Origin: Solibacteraceae bacterium
GTDB lineage: Bacteria; Acidobacteriota; Terriglobia; Bryobacterales; Bryobacteraceae
Direction: 5' to 3'
Length of the DNA stretch: 64,000 nt
Assembly (NCBI GenBank): GCA_021324015.1
Contig: JAJPJX010000057.1
Location: forward strand, 21,596-85,595
Each line of letters begins with the position of its first letter. The stretch's first letter is position 1. The translations under genes and the position numbers were made by a program. This document shows, in pieces, positions 11,701 through 18,964 of this stretch. Under the pieces are notes generated by a model. The model searched no databases and was not told the DNA's origin. It was given only the letters and a program-made list of their open reading frames with translations.

Positions 11701-12867
11701 GCCAATGGCACAACGCCGGGGTCCATCTCGGTAACTGTCAGCCCGGCGGGCCTGGCAGCGGGGACCTACAACGGAACGATTACGATCACGCCGGTCTCCG
11801 GTGATGCCCCGGCAGTCAGCGTACCGGTGACGTTTATCGTGGACTCGCACCCGTCCCTATCGCTGTCCCCGTCGTCGCTGCAATTCTCTATCGGCTCCGG
11901 GGGCAGCGCGCCGATGCCGCAGACCCTGACCCTCTCCAGCGGCGCGTCTCCGCTGAATTTCACGGCGGCTGCATCGGGCGCCACATGGCTGAGTGTGACG
12001 CCCCAGACGGGAGCCGCACCCGGTTCGATCACGGTGTCGGTGAATCCCGCCGGCCTGGCGCCTGGAACTTACGTGGGCAGCGTGCTGGTCACGCCCAACG
12101 GACTAGCCGGTGGATCGCAGACCGCCCCGGTGATGCTCACCATTGCCGACGGCGCCACCACGGGGCCACTCGCGTCGGGGGCCGTCAATAGCGCCAGCGG
12201 CGCCGCCGGCACCTTCGCGCCCGGCACGATCATCTCGATCTTCGGCCAGGGGCTGGGCCCGCAGAGCGGGCAATCCTTCGTCCTGGGCTCGAACGGCCTG
12301 GTGGGCACATCGCTGGCAGGCACGCGGGTGCTGTTCGATGGCATTCCCGCCCCGGTGTTGTACAGTTCGGCGGGCCAGGTAAACGCCATCATCCCGTTGG
12401 CGCTCGCCGGACAGGCCAGCACCAACCTTCAGGTGGAGTATCAAGGCCAGCGTTCGGCCTCCCTGATCCTGACCCTGTTCCCGGCGGCTCCGGGCTTGTT
12501 TGCCGCCGACGGATCCGGGAAGGGCCAGGGCGCCATCGTCAATCAGGATGGCAGCGTGAACTCACGCAGCAATCCCGCCCCCGCCGGGTCGGTGATTGTG
12601 TTGTTTGGTACCGGCGGGGGCGCCAGCAACCCGCCGCTGGCCGATGGCACGGTCGTGGACACCACCGGCACGCTGGCCCTGCCGGCCACCGCGACCATCG
12701 GCGGCCAGAACGCCGAGGTCCTGTACGCCGGCCCTGCGCCGGGATTGGTGGCGGGCGTGATTCAGATCAACCTGCGCATCCCGGCGGGAGCGCCTTCCGG
12801 CAGCCAGCCGGTGTTTCTGCGCGTAGGCAACTTCAGCAGCCAGCAGATACAGGTCGCGGTGAAGTAA
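5740..12867 (+). CDS. Giant secreted BACON-repeat protein with TIGR03437-type C-terminal domain
   Basis: This is a 2375-residue protein. A signal peptide (about residues 8-30, with an Arg-rich start and a Leu/Ala core) is followed by a ~160-residue unique region. Then come about 19 repeats of about 100 residues, from roughly residue 193 to 2137. Each has a LSF-x-Y-Q strand, a G-G-T-W-L-S-V core and an A-G-T-Y-x-G strand, as in BACON-type immunoglobulin-like domains. The last ~230 residues are a TIGR03437-type domain (ASGAAGTFAPG, FGQGLGP, GQVNAIIP, FGTGGG). BACON domains are often associated with carbohydrate or mucin binding. An adhesin or surface-layer role is inferred. The start ATG has AAGG 5 bases upstream; a second in-frame ATG lies at 5752. 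Neighbouring repeats are similar enough that assembly collapse should be checked. Confidence 0.88.
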   Translation: MKELMGTGSRRRLCGWFLGLLLAAAGGLQAGTLSISVGGTFTAIAGQNDPVGLAGNTFTLDTSISSTATPGLCSGFSNTNTCAVYSGVPVTLNVQGVLTNATCTATATINLNNLGGNTVGLSNCTLTLFGLVHATFTATAVLPSGSIPSTSPVSFGPAAIIAGNNSIAQYNNSLLGSGEVGLTGTVTGACTACLPNLTASPTSLTFTGQLGSTTPTSAQTITLSSSGAPISYNVTNVPSWLTVTPTSGTTPTGLSVTANPTGLTQSTSGSFTITSSGAANTPLTINVTFNLLPALTLNPGSVSFNYQTGGQTPNPVPVTVGSTGSTLTYSAVPSASWITVSPTSGSTGGSVNVGINPSQLPTGVSNPTGTVNFTAPNSVNSSTPKVLNVSVAVSTLPSIVVSTSPIQVSYQIGGATPTLSPLQVTSSGTSFTFSSAASVTSPPGGTWLTVNQSGSTTPGSITPVITPTGLTPGTYSGQLTVTASGVTNSPQNIPVTLTVTGPPALQAPASLTFTYASPGTPPAAQNLSVTSSAGAAVPISFTAAPGSGSAWLSVSPSTVQTTPTTLGVSVNTSGLSAGTYNGSVVLTATTASSTTTLTVPVTLTITSPLTADHTSLSFAYTVLGNPPSAQTVNLTTTGSPVPYTASTTQSWLVVSPGSGTTPTGLSVSINPTGLVASSTPYTANLVINAAAGVPSQITIPVSLTVSGAPTISVSPGTLSFSFQSLGSLPQAQPISVTSSSGNIPFTASATTSGNSGNWLSVTPNGTTPGSVSVSITQASLNPGVYSGTVTVASSQASNSPQSVSVQLTVTAAPKLSANPSSLSFNAVALSGTNPAPQTVMINTDSTAVSYAAAASVPWLSVTPSGGTAGSTQLSVSVNIAGLSQGAYSGAINITPTGAAPISIPVALTLSAPPNLSLGAAGLTFNYLAGGTVPAAQPVTVSSSGTALTFSSSAAVISPVGGTWLAVTGSGQTPGSVSVSLNPAGLSGLPAGTYSGQVAVTSSSAGNSPVSLPVTLVVVQAAPSPQSLSFAYQLGQSSPAPQTLSLTTIGGAVTFTATPSVTTPSGGTWLQVTPAGSASWTVSVVPGSLAAGNYSGNIVLTAATPYAGSLTVPVSFIVTSSPPIIASPSALSFNYQLGAPTTGLQQTVQITSGGATFSAAVAQGGNWLSLGSTTSGNVPGSIQVNANPTGLTAGTYSGSISITSAGAGNSPLSYPVTLVVTSTTISASPNPVTLSYQTHSGTAPTVPLAVTSSGSNVPFTVSTPSVNWLTVSALSGTTGGAPLNLSINTTNADSLAAGSYNTTLTISASSISSSVPVSVTLVVSAAPTISAAPQSISLSYQLGSPAPAPTSLSIASSGSALSFTATASTTGGGNWLAVSGGNTTPATLSVSLVTAGLAVGNYSGSITISSPGAANPKVTIPVTLAVTGAPSISVGPTSLTFAYQINNTPPASQQISVGSSGAALNFTATPSTSSGGGWLAVSASGSTTPATLTVSINTSGLSAGNYSGSITVSSPSAANPTTTIPVSLTVSAAPVLSAAPSALSFSVQVGGSAPAAQNFTVSASGSVPLAVSATATGGTWLSVTGSGSTPTSIAVSVNPAGLAAGTYKGNVSVTSAQAGNSPLLVPVTFTVTAAPPLVMSPTGLVFNYQMGGTAPAAQSVAVSGGTGTFTAAASGGTWLSVTPSGGSTPGSISVSVNPNGLTLGSYLAAVTLNTPNGSPQIVQVRLNVTTGGGQTQVSGDSLNFTYTIGGSLPAPQTLNIVTSSGASAAFSATAGGGTWLTAAASGSTTPGSVTVSVNPGSLGAGTYTGFVAITVVGATDSPKVYPVTLTVNSGSSLITDQSSLAFAFQTGGTAPAVQQLNLSTSDSNPLTYSSAVSNATWLSVSPASGLTPAAINLSVNTTGLMPGTYTGTVTFSVPGAAASSGTSVSVTLTVSTATAISSTPNSLTFQSQSGQDVPAAQTISVSSTGTQLPYTATTSGGHWLTAAPANGTTPGSISVTVSPAGLAAGTYNGTITITPVSGDAPAVSVPVTFIVDSHPSLSLSPSSLQFSIGSGGSAPMPQTLTLSSGASPLNFTAAASGATWLSVTPQTGAAPGSITVSVNPAGLAPGTYVGSVLVTPNGLAGGSQTAPVMLTIADGATTGPLASGAVNSASGAAGTFAPGTIISIFGQGLGPQSGQSFVLGSNGLVGTSLAGTRVLFDGIPAPVLYSSAGQVNAIIPLALAGQASTNLQVEYQGQRSASLILTLFPAAPGLFAADGSGKGQGAIVNQDGSVNSRSNPAPAGSVIVLFGTGGGASNPPLADGTVVDTTGTLALPATATIGGQNAEVLYAGPAPGLVAGVIQINLRIPAGAPSGSQPVFLRVGNFSSQQIQVAVK
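6320..12150 (+). repeat. About 19 tandem BACON-like domain repeats (~300 bp period)
   Basis: The repeats were counted by the tryptophan core (W-L or W-I followed by x-V), which recurs 19 times inside the protein at spacings of about 85-105 residues. The repeats are diverged in sequence but hold the same strand order. Boundaries are approximate. Confidence 0.8.
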
Positions 12868-12920
12868 AGGGGCCGCAGACTAAGGAGTAGGGAGCCAGAA
12901 GGCAGGAGTCAGAACTTATC

Positions 12921-14174
12921 TTATGCCGCGCGGGCGGCGAGGGCGGCAATTTGGCCGCCCCAGGCGGCGCATAGATACAGCCCCAGGGAGTGCCCCTTAA
13001 GGAGCGGCCTGGCTTCCCGCGTGACCAGCGCCAGCGGGCATTCCGGGTCGGCCGTCTCGTGGCGCACGATGGCGGGGAGGAAGCCCTCGCGGGCGCAGAG
13101 CAGGCCTAGGCCCAGTTCCACAGCCGCGGTAGCGGCCCCCAGGTATCCGGTGCGGCTCTTGAATGCCGTCACGGGGATGTCGTCCAAAAGCCTGGAGATG
13201 GCCGCCGCTTCTCGCGCGTCCTCTTCCCGGGTGGCCAGTCCGTGGCCCACCACGAAATCCGGGGACTCTCCGCCACAGGCCTCATGCACTGCCGCGCACA
13301 ACGTGTCCGGATCCCATCCCAGTCGCCAGGCATCGCTGGTTTCCATGGCGCAGCCCACGCCGCACAACTCACCCACGATGGGTGCGCCACGTTTTTCGGC
13401 GTCCTCCCAGCGCTCCAGCAGCAGGAAGGCCGCGCCCTGACCCAGCACCAGGCCGTCGCGGTCCCGGTCGTACGGCCGGCAGGCGATGTCCGGCGCCGCC
13501 CGAGAGAGCAGGCCAGCCTTCTCGTAGGCCAAAAAATTGGAGAGCAGCAGAAGCGAGTCATAACCGCCGGCGAGCGCCACATCACACCGGCCCTCCACCA
13601 GATCTCCGCACGCCGAGAGCAGGGCCTCAGCGGAGGCAGTATCGTACTGGACGTAATTTCCGCTGGGACCGTGAATCCCGAATTCGGCGGCCAGCATGCC
13701 CACACCCAGATTGGCGAGCGTGCGCAAGGTGATGTAGCGGTCGATGAGGTGCGACGGCCTCCCGCCCAGATAGCGGAAATCCATCTCGCGATCGCCTTCC
13801 CAGGCCAGGCTGAGCGCCGGGAAGAACCAATCGTACTCGATGCCGGTCTGGCCGGCTCCGGCATACAGGCCGATGCGGCCGCCATCCAGCCGCGCCGGAT
13901 CCAGGCCGCCGGTGGTAAGGGCTTCCCGCGCGGCTTTCCAGGCGAACGTCACCGGCTGGGATAGAAACCGGTCGTACTTCGGATAGCGCAGCGAATCGGA
14001 CACAGAAAACGGCGGCACATAGGCGGCGGCGCGGAAGGCGCGGCCCGCCGTGTCGATGTCGCGGACCGGAGCAATGCGGGACTCCAGGGTCCGGCAGCAT
14101 GCCAGGTTCTCTGCCGCCGTGAGGCCCAGCGGCGTCACCAATCCGATCCCGGAGATGGCGATTCTGGCATCCAT
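12921..14174 (-). CDS. Beta-ketoacyl synthase-like protein lacking the catalytic cysteine
   Basis: This 417-residue protein has a complete thiolase/FabF-like layout: SGIGLVTPLG at the N-terminus, a PYDRDRDGLVLGQGAA segment and a KSRTGYLGAA segment. The usual active-site DTAC reads D-T-A-S (Ser181), and the second catalytic histidine (GH in FabF) is Tyr344. His311 and Lys339 are kept, and the C-terminal GFGGTN loop reads AAWGGQ. It is therefore unlikely to condense acyl chains. It may act like a chain-length factor or decarboxylating partner, or be diverging. It lies 3 bases after an SDR reductase of the FabG type and is probably co-transcribed with it. No acyl carrier protein or intact ketosynthase is present in the window. 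Confidence 0.85.
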   Translation of the reverse strand: MDARIAISGIGLVTPLGLTAAENLACCRTLESRIAPVRDIDTAGRAFRAAAYVPPFSVSDSLRYPKYDRFLSQPVTFAWKAAREALTTGGLDPARLDGGRIGLYAGAGQTGIEYDWFFPALSLAWEGDREMDFRYLGGRPSHLIDRYITLRTLANLGVGMLAAEFGIHGPSGNYVQYDTASAEALLSACGDLVEGRCDVALAGGYDSLLLLSNFLAYEKAGLLSRAAPDIACRPYDRDRDGLVLGQGAAFLLLERWEDAEKRGAPIVGELCGVGCAMETSDAWRLGWDPDTLCAAVHEACGGESPDFVVGHGLATREEDAREAAAISRLLDDIPVTAFKSRTGYLGAATAAVELGLGLLCAREGFLPAIVRHETADPECPLALVTREARPLLKGHSLGLYLCAAWGGQIAALAARAA

Positions 14175-14177
14175 GCG

Positions 14178-14930
14178 TTAGTACATCACCAGACCGCCGT
14201 CCACGTTGAGGGTCTGCCCGGTAATGCCGTCGCTCAGGTGGCTGGAGAGAAACAGACAAGCCCGGGCCACATCCAGCGGGTTCAGGCGGCGCTGCAAGGA
14301 CTGCTGAGCCACGATGGCGGCCATCTGCTCCGGCGTGGCCACCAGCTTTTCGGTCTCTACTTCTATGGCACCGGGTGTAATGCAGTTCACAAATACGTTG
14401 TAGGGGCCCATCTCCCGCGCCACCGATCGCGTGAAACCGATGACTCCGCCCTTCGCCGCCACGTAGTGGCTCAGGTTTTGCATGCCCTTAAAAAAAGTCA
14501 CCGAAGAGATGTTCACGACCTTTCCCGACCGGCGCTCCACCATGTGCGGGATCACCAGCTTGGAGCAGCGGAATACGCCTTTGAGGTTCACGTCCTGCAT
14601 TTCGTCCCATTCCTGCTCGGTCATATCCAGGAAGGCACGCCGGGGATAGATACCGGCGTTGTTGATCAGGATATCGATGCGTCCGAAACGCGCCAGAGCC
14701 TGGTCTACGGCGGCCTGAATGGTTTCCGCGCGGCACACATCGCACGCGAATGCCGCCGCCGAGCCGCCCTGGGAGCGGATGGCCGCGGCGACTGCTTCGG
14801 CGCCGGCGGCATTGCGGTCAAGGACGAATACGTGCGCCCCCTCCTGGGCGAATAAGCGCGCCACGCCTTCCCCAATGCCCGCCGCGGCGCCGGTAATCAG
14901 AGCGACCTTCTGGTCGAGTAATAGTGTCAC
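14178..14930 (-). CDS. SDR family oxidoreductase, FabG-like
   Basis: This is a 250-residue classical short-chain dehydrogenase. It has the TGAAAGIG cofactor loop at residues 13-20, NNAG at 90-93, catalytic Ser142/143, Tyr156 and Lys160, and a C-terminal NVDGG. The family reduces 3-oxoacyl or other keto substrates with NAD(P)H. The pairing with the ketosynthase-like gene immediately downstream suggests an acyl-chain or polyketide-like substrate, but this is inference. The start codon is GTG. The gene is divergent from the amidase at 14999, leaving a 68-base promoter region. Confidence 0.88.
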   Translation of the reverse strand: MTLLLDQKVALITGAAAGIGEGVARLFAQEGAHVFVLDRNAAGAEAVAAAIRSQGGSAAAFACDVCRAETIQAAVDQALARFGRIDILINNAGIYPRRAFLDMTEQEWDEMQDVNLKGVFRCSKLVIPHMVERRSGKVVNISSVTFFKGMQNLSHYVAAKGGVIGFTRSVAREMGPYNVFVNCITPGAIEVETEKLVATPEQMAAIVAQQSLQRRLNPLDVARACLFLSSHLSDGITGQTLNVDGGLVMY

Positions 14931-14998
14931 TCCGTTACTATAAGGAAGCGCAGGCGTTCAGGCAAGAATTCCCGCGCCGCCTGCTATCATGAAGCACC

Positions 14999-16555
14999 AT
15001 GCGGTTGGAGCGGCGGTTGTTTCTGGGAGTCTGGGCAGGAGCGGCGGCAAGCGGCTGCCGGCGCGAACGGCTGAATGTGGAGGAGGCCACCCTGGCCGAA
15101 CTGGGCCGTTACGGCGCGCGGGCCCTGGTGGAGGAATACCTGCGGCGCATCGACGAAATCGACCGCAGCGGGCCGGCCCTGCGCGCCATCATCGAATTGA
15201 ACCCGGACGCGCGATTGATCGCCGACCAACTGGACCGCGAGCGTCAGTCCAAGGGCCGGCGGGGTCCACTGCACGGCATTCCGGTCATCCTGAAGGACAA
15301 TATCGACACCGCCGACCGCATGAGCACCACCGCCGGGTCCCTGGCCCTCCAGGGCTCCGTAGCGGCCCGCGACGCGTTCGTGGCGCGCCGTCTCCGGCAG
15401 GCGGGCGCGGTGATCCTGGGCAAGGCGAACCTCAGCGAGTGGGCCAATTTCCGCTCCTCCCATTCCACCAGCGGCTGGAGCGGCCGCGGCGGGCAGACCC
15501 GCAACCCGTACGCCCTGGACCGGAATCCCTGCGGATCCAGTTCTGGCTCCGCGGTGGCCGTAGCGGCCAACCTGTGCGCCGTGGCGGTGGGCACGGAGAC
15601 GGACGGTTCCATCATCTGCCCGTCTTCGGTGAATGGCATCGTGGGCATCAAGCCGACCCTCGGGCTGGTGAGCCGCGCGGGCATCATCCCCATCGCGCAC
15701 AGCCAGGACACCGCCGGCCCCATGGCTCGCTCCGTGACCGACGCCGCCATCCTGCTGGGGGCGCTGGCCGGTGCGGATGCGCGCGATCCGGCCACGCAAG
15801 AGAGCCAGGGAAAGTCTTTCTCCGATTACACACAGTTCCTGCGCGCGGACGGGCTGAAGGGCGCGCGCCTCGGCGTAGCGCGCAAGTTTTTCGGCTACAA
15901 CGAGCAGGTGGACCGGCTCATGCAGACCGCCCTGGAGGCGCTGAAGCAGCAGGGCGCCGAACTGATCGACCCGGCGGATTTGCCCTCGCACGGGAAGACG
16001 GGAGACTCCGAATTGGAGGTGCTGCTCTACGAATTCAAGGCGGATCTGAACGCGTACCTGGGCGCTCTGGGCCCGCGGGCGCCGGTGCACTCGCTGGCCG
16101 ACGTGATCGCCTTCAACGAGCACAACCGCGAGCGGGAGATGCCCCACTTCGGTCAGGACCTGATGGAGAAGGCCAACGCCAAAGGGCCGCTGGACAGCGC
16201 GCCGTACCTCGAGGCCCTGGAACGAAACCGCCGCCTGGCCCGGGCCGAGGGCATTGACGCGGTGATGGAGCAGCACCGGCTGGACGCCCTGGTGGCGCCC
16301 AGCGGCGGCCCGGCCTGGCTGACCGACTGGATTGCCGGAGACCACGACGCCGGCGGCTGTACAGGTCCGGCGGCGGTGGCCGGCTACCCCCACATTACGG
16401 TGCCCGCAGGCTTTGTCTCGGGATTGCCGGCCGGCATTTCGTTTTTCGGCGGCGCCTACAGCGAACCCCGGCTGCTCCGCCTGGCCTACGCTTTCGAGCA
16501 AGTCACCCGGTTTCGAAAGCCGCCGCAATATCTGCTTACGGTCTCCGCGGGCTGA
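14999..16555 (+). CDS. Amidase signature family amidase, exported
   Basis: This 518-residue protein has the amidase Ser-cisSer-Lys triad: Lys99 (VILKDN), the GSSSGSA loop near residues 180-186 with the cis serine, and nucleophile Ser204 in TDGSI. Such enzymes hydrolyse carboxamides. The N-terminus carries RR-x-FLG followed by a hydrophobic stretch and Cys20, which looks like a Tat or lipoprotein signal. It would therefore act outside the cytoplasm. Its 3' end overlaps the convergent radical SAM gene by 20 bases. The substrate cannot be deduced; a glutamyl-tRNA amidotransferase A subunit is unlikely because of the export signal and absent GatB/C neighbours. Confidence 0.88.
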   Translation: MRLERRLFLGVWAGAAASGCRRERLNVEEATLAELGRYGARALVEEYLRRIDEIDRSGPALRAIIELNPDARLIADQLDRERQSKGRRGPLHGIPVILKDNIDTADRMSTTAGSLALQGSVAARDAFVARRLRQAGAVILGKANLSEWANFRSSHSTSGWSGRGGQTRNPYALDRNPCGSSSGSAVAVAANLCAVAVGTETDGSIICPSSVNGIVGIKPTLGLVSRAGIIPIAHSQDTAGPMARSVTDAAILLGALAGADARDPATQESQGKSFSDYTQFLRADGLKGARLGVARKFFGYNEQVDRLMQTALEALKQQGAELIDPADLPSHGKTGDSELEVLLYEFKADLNAYLGALGPRAPVHSLADVIAFNEHNREREMPHFGQDLMEKANAKGPLDSAPYLEALERNRRLARAEGIDAVMEQHRLDALVAPSGGPAWLTDWIAGDHDAGGCTGPAAVAGYPHITVPAGFVSGLPAGISFFGGAYSEPRLLRLAYAFEQVTRFRKPPQYLLTVSAG

Positions 16556-17921
16556 GCCTCGCCCGCACGTGCCGTATCAGCGAGCGTCCCCACACGGAGG
16601 CGGGCAGATGGCCGCGGCCGCCTCGGGCGTAGACCGTTTCGCCTCTCCAGCGCACACCGGAGGACTCCAGGGCGGCATGCAAATCCGGGAGAGAGCCTTC
16701 GAACGATTGCCCGCGGCAGGCGTCCAGGTCGTTGGTGAAGAGCATGAACTGCGGCAACAACTCCGCACGGAAGGCCGTAGCGGGCGACTCCAGGCGCACC
16801 GCGGCAGCCAGGACTTCGGAGCGGCTGCGCTGCGGACACTGCCGCGCGTAATCGCGCATTCGCTCCGCCCCGAGCGCGCGCACCGCCGGAGGCAGCACCT
16901 GCAGGCTCAGGTAGTCCGGCTCCACCAGCGGAAAGACCTGATATTCCAGGGCCGAACCGTCGCAAAAGCGCAGCAGATCCGCCAGGGAGAGCGCGTTGTA
17001 CGCCTGGAGCGTCGGCGTGACCAGCAGGCGCGCGCGCGGCAGCCGCTTTCGAAGCGCGTCCACGTTCGCCGACACCTGCTCCCACTGCGCCGGGTAGCGG
17101 ATGTACTCGTAAGCAGCGCCGGCCCCATCCAGGCTCAGCGAGATAAACAGATGCGCGAAGCGCGCCAGGCGCTCCAGGAAGTCCTCCGGCAGGAGGGTAG
17201 CGTTGGTGCTGAAGTTCAGGCCCACGGTATCGCACAGGTTTCTTTGAATCAGCGCGTCCAGCAAGCCGCCGACCTCTTTGATGAGGAACGGCTCGCCGCC
17301 GATCAGGTACAGAGCCTGAATCCCCGGGGCATCGCGCAGCAGTTCGCCCTCGATGAATTCCTGCTGCTGATACCAGTAGCGGGTCGTGGGAAAGCGATTC
17401 GCGGCGCCGGTGCGGATGTGGACCAGGTCCGCGGTCCGGTTGCGCGGCGCCCACTTCCCGTGCACGGGATCGGTTTCGATGCGCGAACTGGAGTCGCCCC
17501 CGCACATGCGGCAGGCCAGATTACAGGCGTTGCCGAAGTCCAGGTGCAGCAGGCGCGGAAGCTGCGCCACCACATGCGCCGACGCGGCGGCCTCGGAAGC
17601 CACCTGTTCCGGCGTCCTGCCGGCGGGGTCGGCGAACCACTCCCCGTTGGAGCGGATGCGCGGGCTCGTGCCGCCGCCGGCCTCCTCGCGGTAGCAGTAC
17701 TCGCACTCCCGCAGCCGGTGGCCCGCCAGCATGGCCCTCCGCAGTTCGCGCATGTACGCGGAGTTCCACAGCTCTTCCAGGCTGTGCTCGTAGAGCGAGA
17801 GCGGACGGCGGCCGGAGCTCACAAACTGATGCGTCCAGCAACACACCTTGGCCCTGCCGTTGGCCGTGATCTGGAAGCTGGTCCAGGGACGGATGCAGAA
17901 GGTGGACGAGGGCCCGTTCAC
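16536..17921 (-). CDS. Twitch (N-terminal SPASM-like) radical SAM protein
   Basis: This is a 461-residue protein starting at a GTG that overlaps the stop of the upstream quinone oxidoreductase (GTGA at 17918-17921). An open frame extends further upstream but only antisense through that gene, so I rejected the longer version. Residues 9-76 carry a cysteine set (Cys9, Cys27/28, Cys73, Cys76) like an auxiliary iron-sulfur cluster domain placed before the radical SAM domain. The radical SAM cluster motif C-x3-C-x2-C is at 133-140, and an IGGEPF motif follows. Members of this arrangement are often annotated as twitch-domain radical SAM proteins of unknown substrate. No peptide precursor is recognisable next to it. 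Confidence 0.85.
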   Translation of the reverse strand: MNGPSSTFCIRPWTSFQITANGRAKVCCWTHQFVSSGRRPLSLYEHSLEELWNSAYMRELRRAMLAGHRLRECEYCYREEAGGGTSPRIRSNGEWFADPAGRTPEQVASEAAASAHVVAQLPRLLHLDFGNACNLACRMCGGDSSSRIETDPVHGKWAPRNRTADLVHIRTGAANRFPTTRYWYQQQEFIEGELLRDAPGIQALYLIGGEPFLIKEVGGLLDALIQRNLCDTVGLNFSTNATLLPEDFLERLARFAHLFISLSLDGAGAAYEYIRYPAQWEQVSANVDALRKRLPRARLLVTPTLQAYNALSLADLLRFCDGSALEYQVFPLVEPDYLSLQVLPPAVRALGAERMRDYARQCPQRSRSEVLAAAVRLESPATAFRAELLPQFMLFTNDLDACRGQSFEGSLPDLHAALESSGVRWRGETVYARGGRGHLPASVWGRSLIRHVRARLSPRRP

Positions 17922-18895
17922 TCCATTACCAGCACGGCTTTGCCGATGATCCTGCGCTCCGCCAGATCCCGCAGAGCGCCCGGGGCGCATTCCAGTGGGT
18001 ATTTCGCCGAGACCACCGGCCGGATCTGCTCGCCCAGGTACATGGCGGCCAACACCTCGTGCGTCTCCCCCAGATACTTCGGATGGTCGTTCACGTATTG
18101 GCCCCAGTGGACGCCCACCACCGCGATGTTCTTCAGCAAAACGCGGTTGGCCGCCACGCTCGGAATACGCCCGCTGGCGAAGCCGATTACCAACAGGCGG
18201 CCTTCCGGCGCGATGCACCTGGTGGACAGCTCGAAGACCTCCCCGCCCACCGGGTCGTAGATCACGTCCGCGCCGCGACCCGCGGTGATCTCCTTCACCC
18301 GCTCCACCCAGCCGGAGTCGCGGTAGTTCAGCACGTGGTCGGCCCCCTGCGCCTGGCAGAACTCCAGCTTCCGGGGGCTGCCGGCGGTGGCAATCACGCG
18401 CGCCCCTTGGGCCTTGCCGATCTGAATGGCGGAATACCCCACTCCGCTGGCGCCGGCGTGCACCAGCAGCCACTCCCGGAATCCCAGGTTGGCCCGGCGG
18501 TGCAGCCCGAAATGCGAGGTGTGGTACACCACCGGCAACGCGGCCCCTTCCGGGAAATCCATCCCCGGAAACAGGTGGAAGGTACGCTCGCTTTCTGCGA
18601 TCGAATACTCGGCGAGCCCCCCGTTATGCGTAAAGGCCAGCACCTGGTCGCCGACCGCGAATCGCTCCACACCGGGGCCGGCGGCATCCACCACGCCGGC
18701 GACCTCCGCTCCGGGAGTGAACGGGAATGCCGGCTTCACCTGGTACTTGCCCTGTATCTGCAAAATGTCGAAGAAGTTCAGGCCGGCCGCCCGGTTCCGG
18801 ATGCGCACCTGGCCGGTCCGCGGCTCCGGCACCGGGACATCCGCGAGCGTCATTTGTTCGGGTTCTCCGGAGGCACAGACCTGCCAAGCTCTCAT
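17918..18895 (-). CDS. NADPH:quinone oxidoreductase family protein (zinc-free MDR)
   Basis: This 325-residue medium-chain dehydrogenase/reductase has a GroES-like N-terminal half and a Rossmann half. The VHAGASGVGYSAIQ loop and the following IGKAQGARVIATA identify the NADPH quinone reductase subfamily. The cysteines that bind structural zinc in alcohol dehydrogenases are absent. It reduces quinones or enones in the cytoplasm. The 4-base overlap with the downstream radical SAM gene shows they are co-transcribed, though no functional link is known. Confidence 0.88.
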   Translation of the reverse strand: MRAWQVCASGEPEQMTLADVPVPEPRTGQVRIRNRAAGLNFFDILQIQGKYQVKPAFPFTPGAEVAGVVDAAGPGVERFAVGDQVLAFTHNGGLAEYSIAESERTFHLFPGMDFPEGAALPVVYHTSHFGLHRRANLGFREWLLVHAGASGVGYSAIQIGKAQGARVIATAGSPRKLEFCQAQGADHVLNYRDSGWVERVKEITAGRGADVIYDPVGGEVFELSTRCIAPEGRLLVIGFASGRIPSVAANRVLLKNIAVVGVHWGQYVNDHPKYLGETHEVLAAMYLGEQIRPVVSAKYPLECAPGALRDLAERRIIGKAVLVME

Positions 18896-18964
18896 TGGTG
18901 GGAACGTAGCACACCGTAGACGGGCGGGGCAACCAGAGTGCCGCCCCGCAACGCCACGGCGCGG

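Noticed and set aside
6320..12150. Non-ribosomal peptide or polyketide megasynthase
   Set aside because: The long repetitive gene has no carrier, adenylation or ketosynthase motifs. The repeats are Ig-like beta domains behind a signal peptide.
17922..18473. N-terminal extension of the radical SAM protein
   Set aside because: The extension is out-of-frame reading of the quinone oxidoreductase gene. A GTG at 17921 with stop-start overlap is the natural start.
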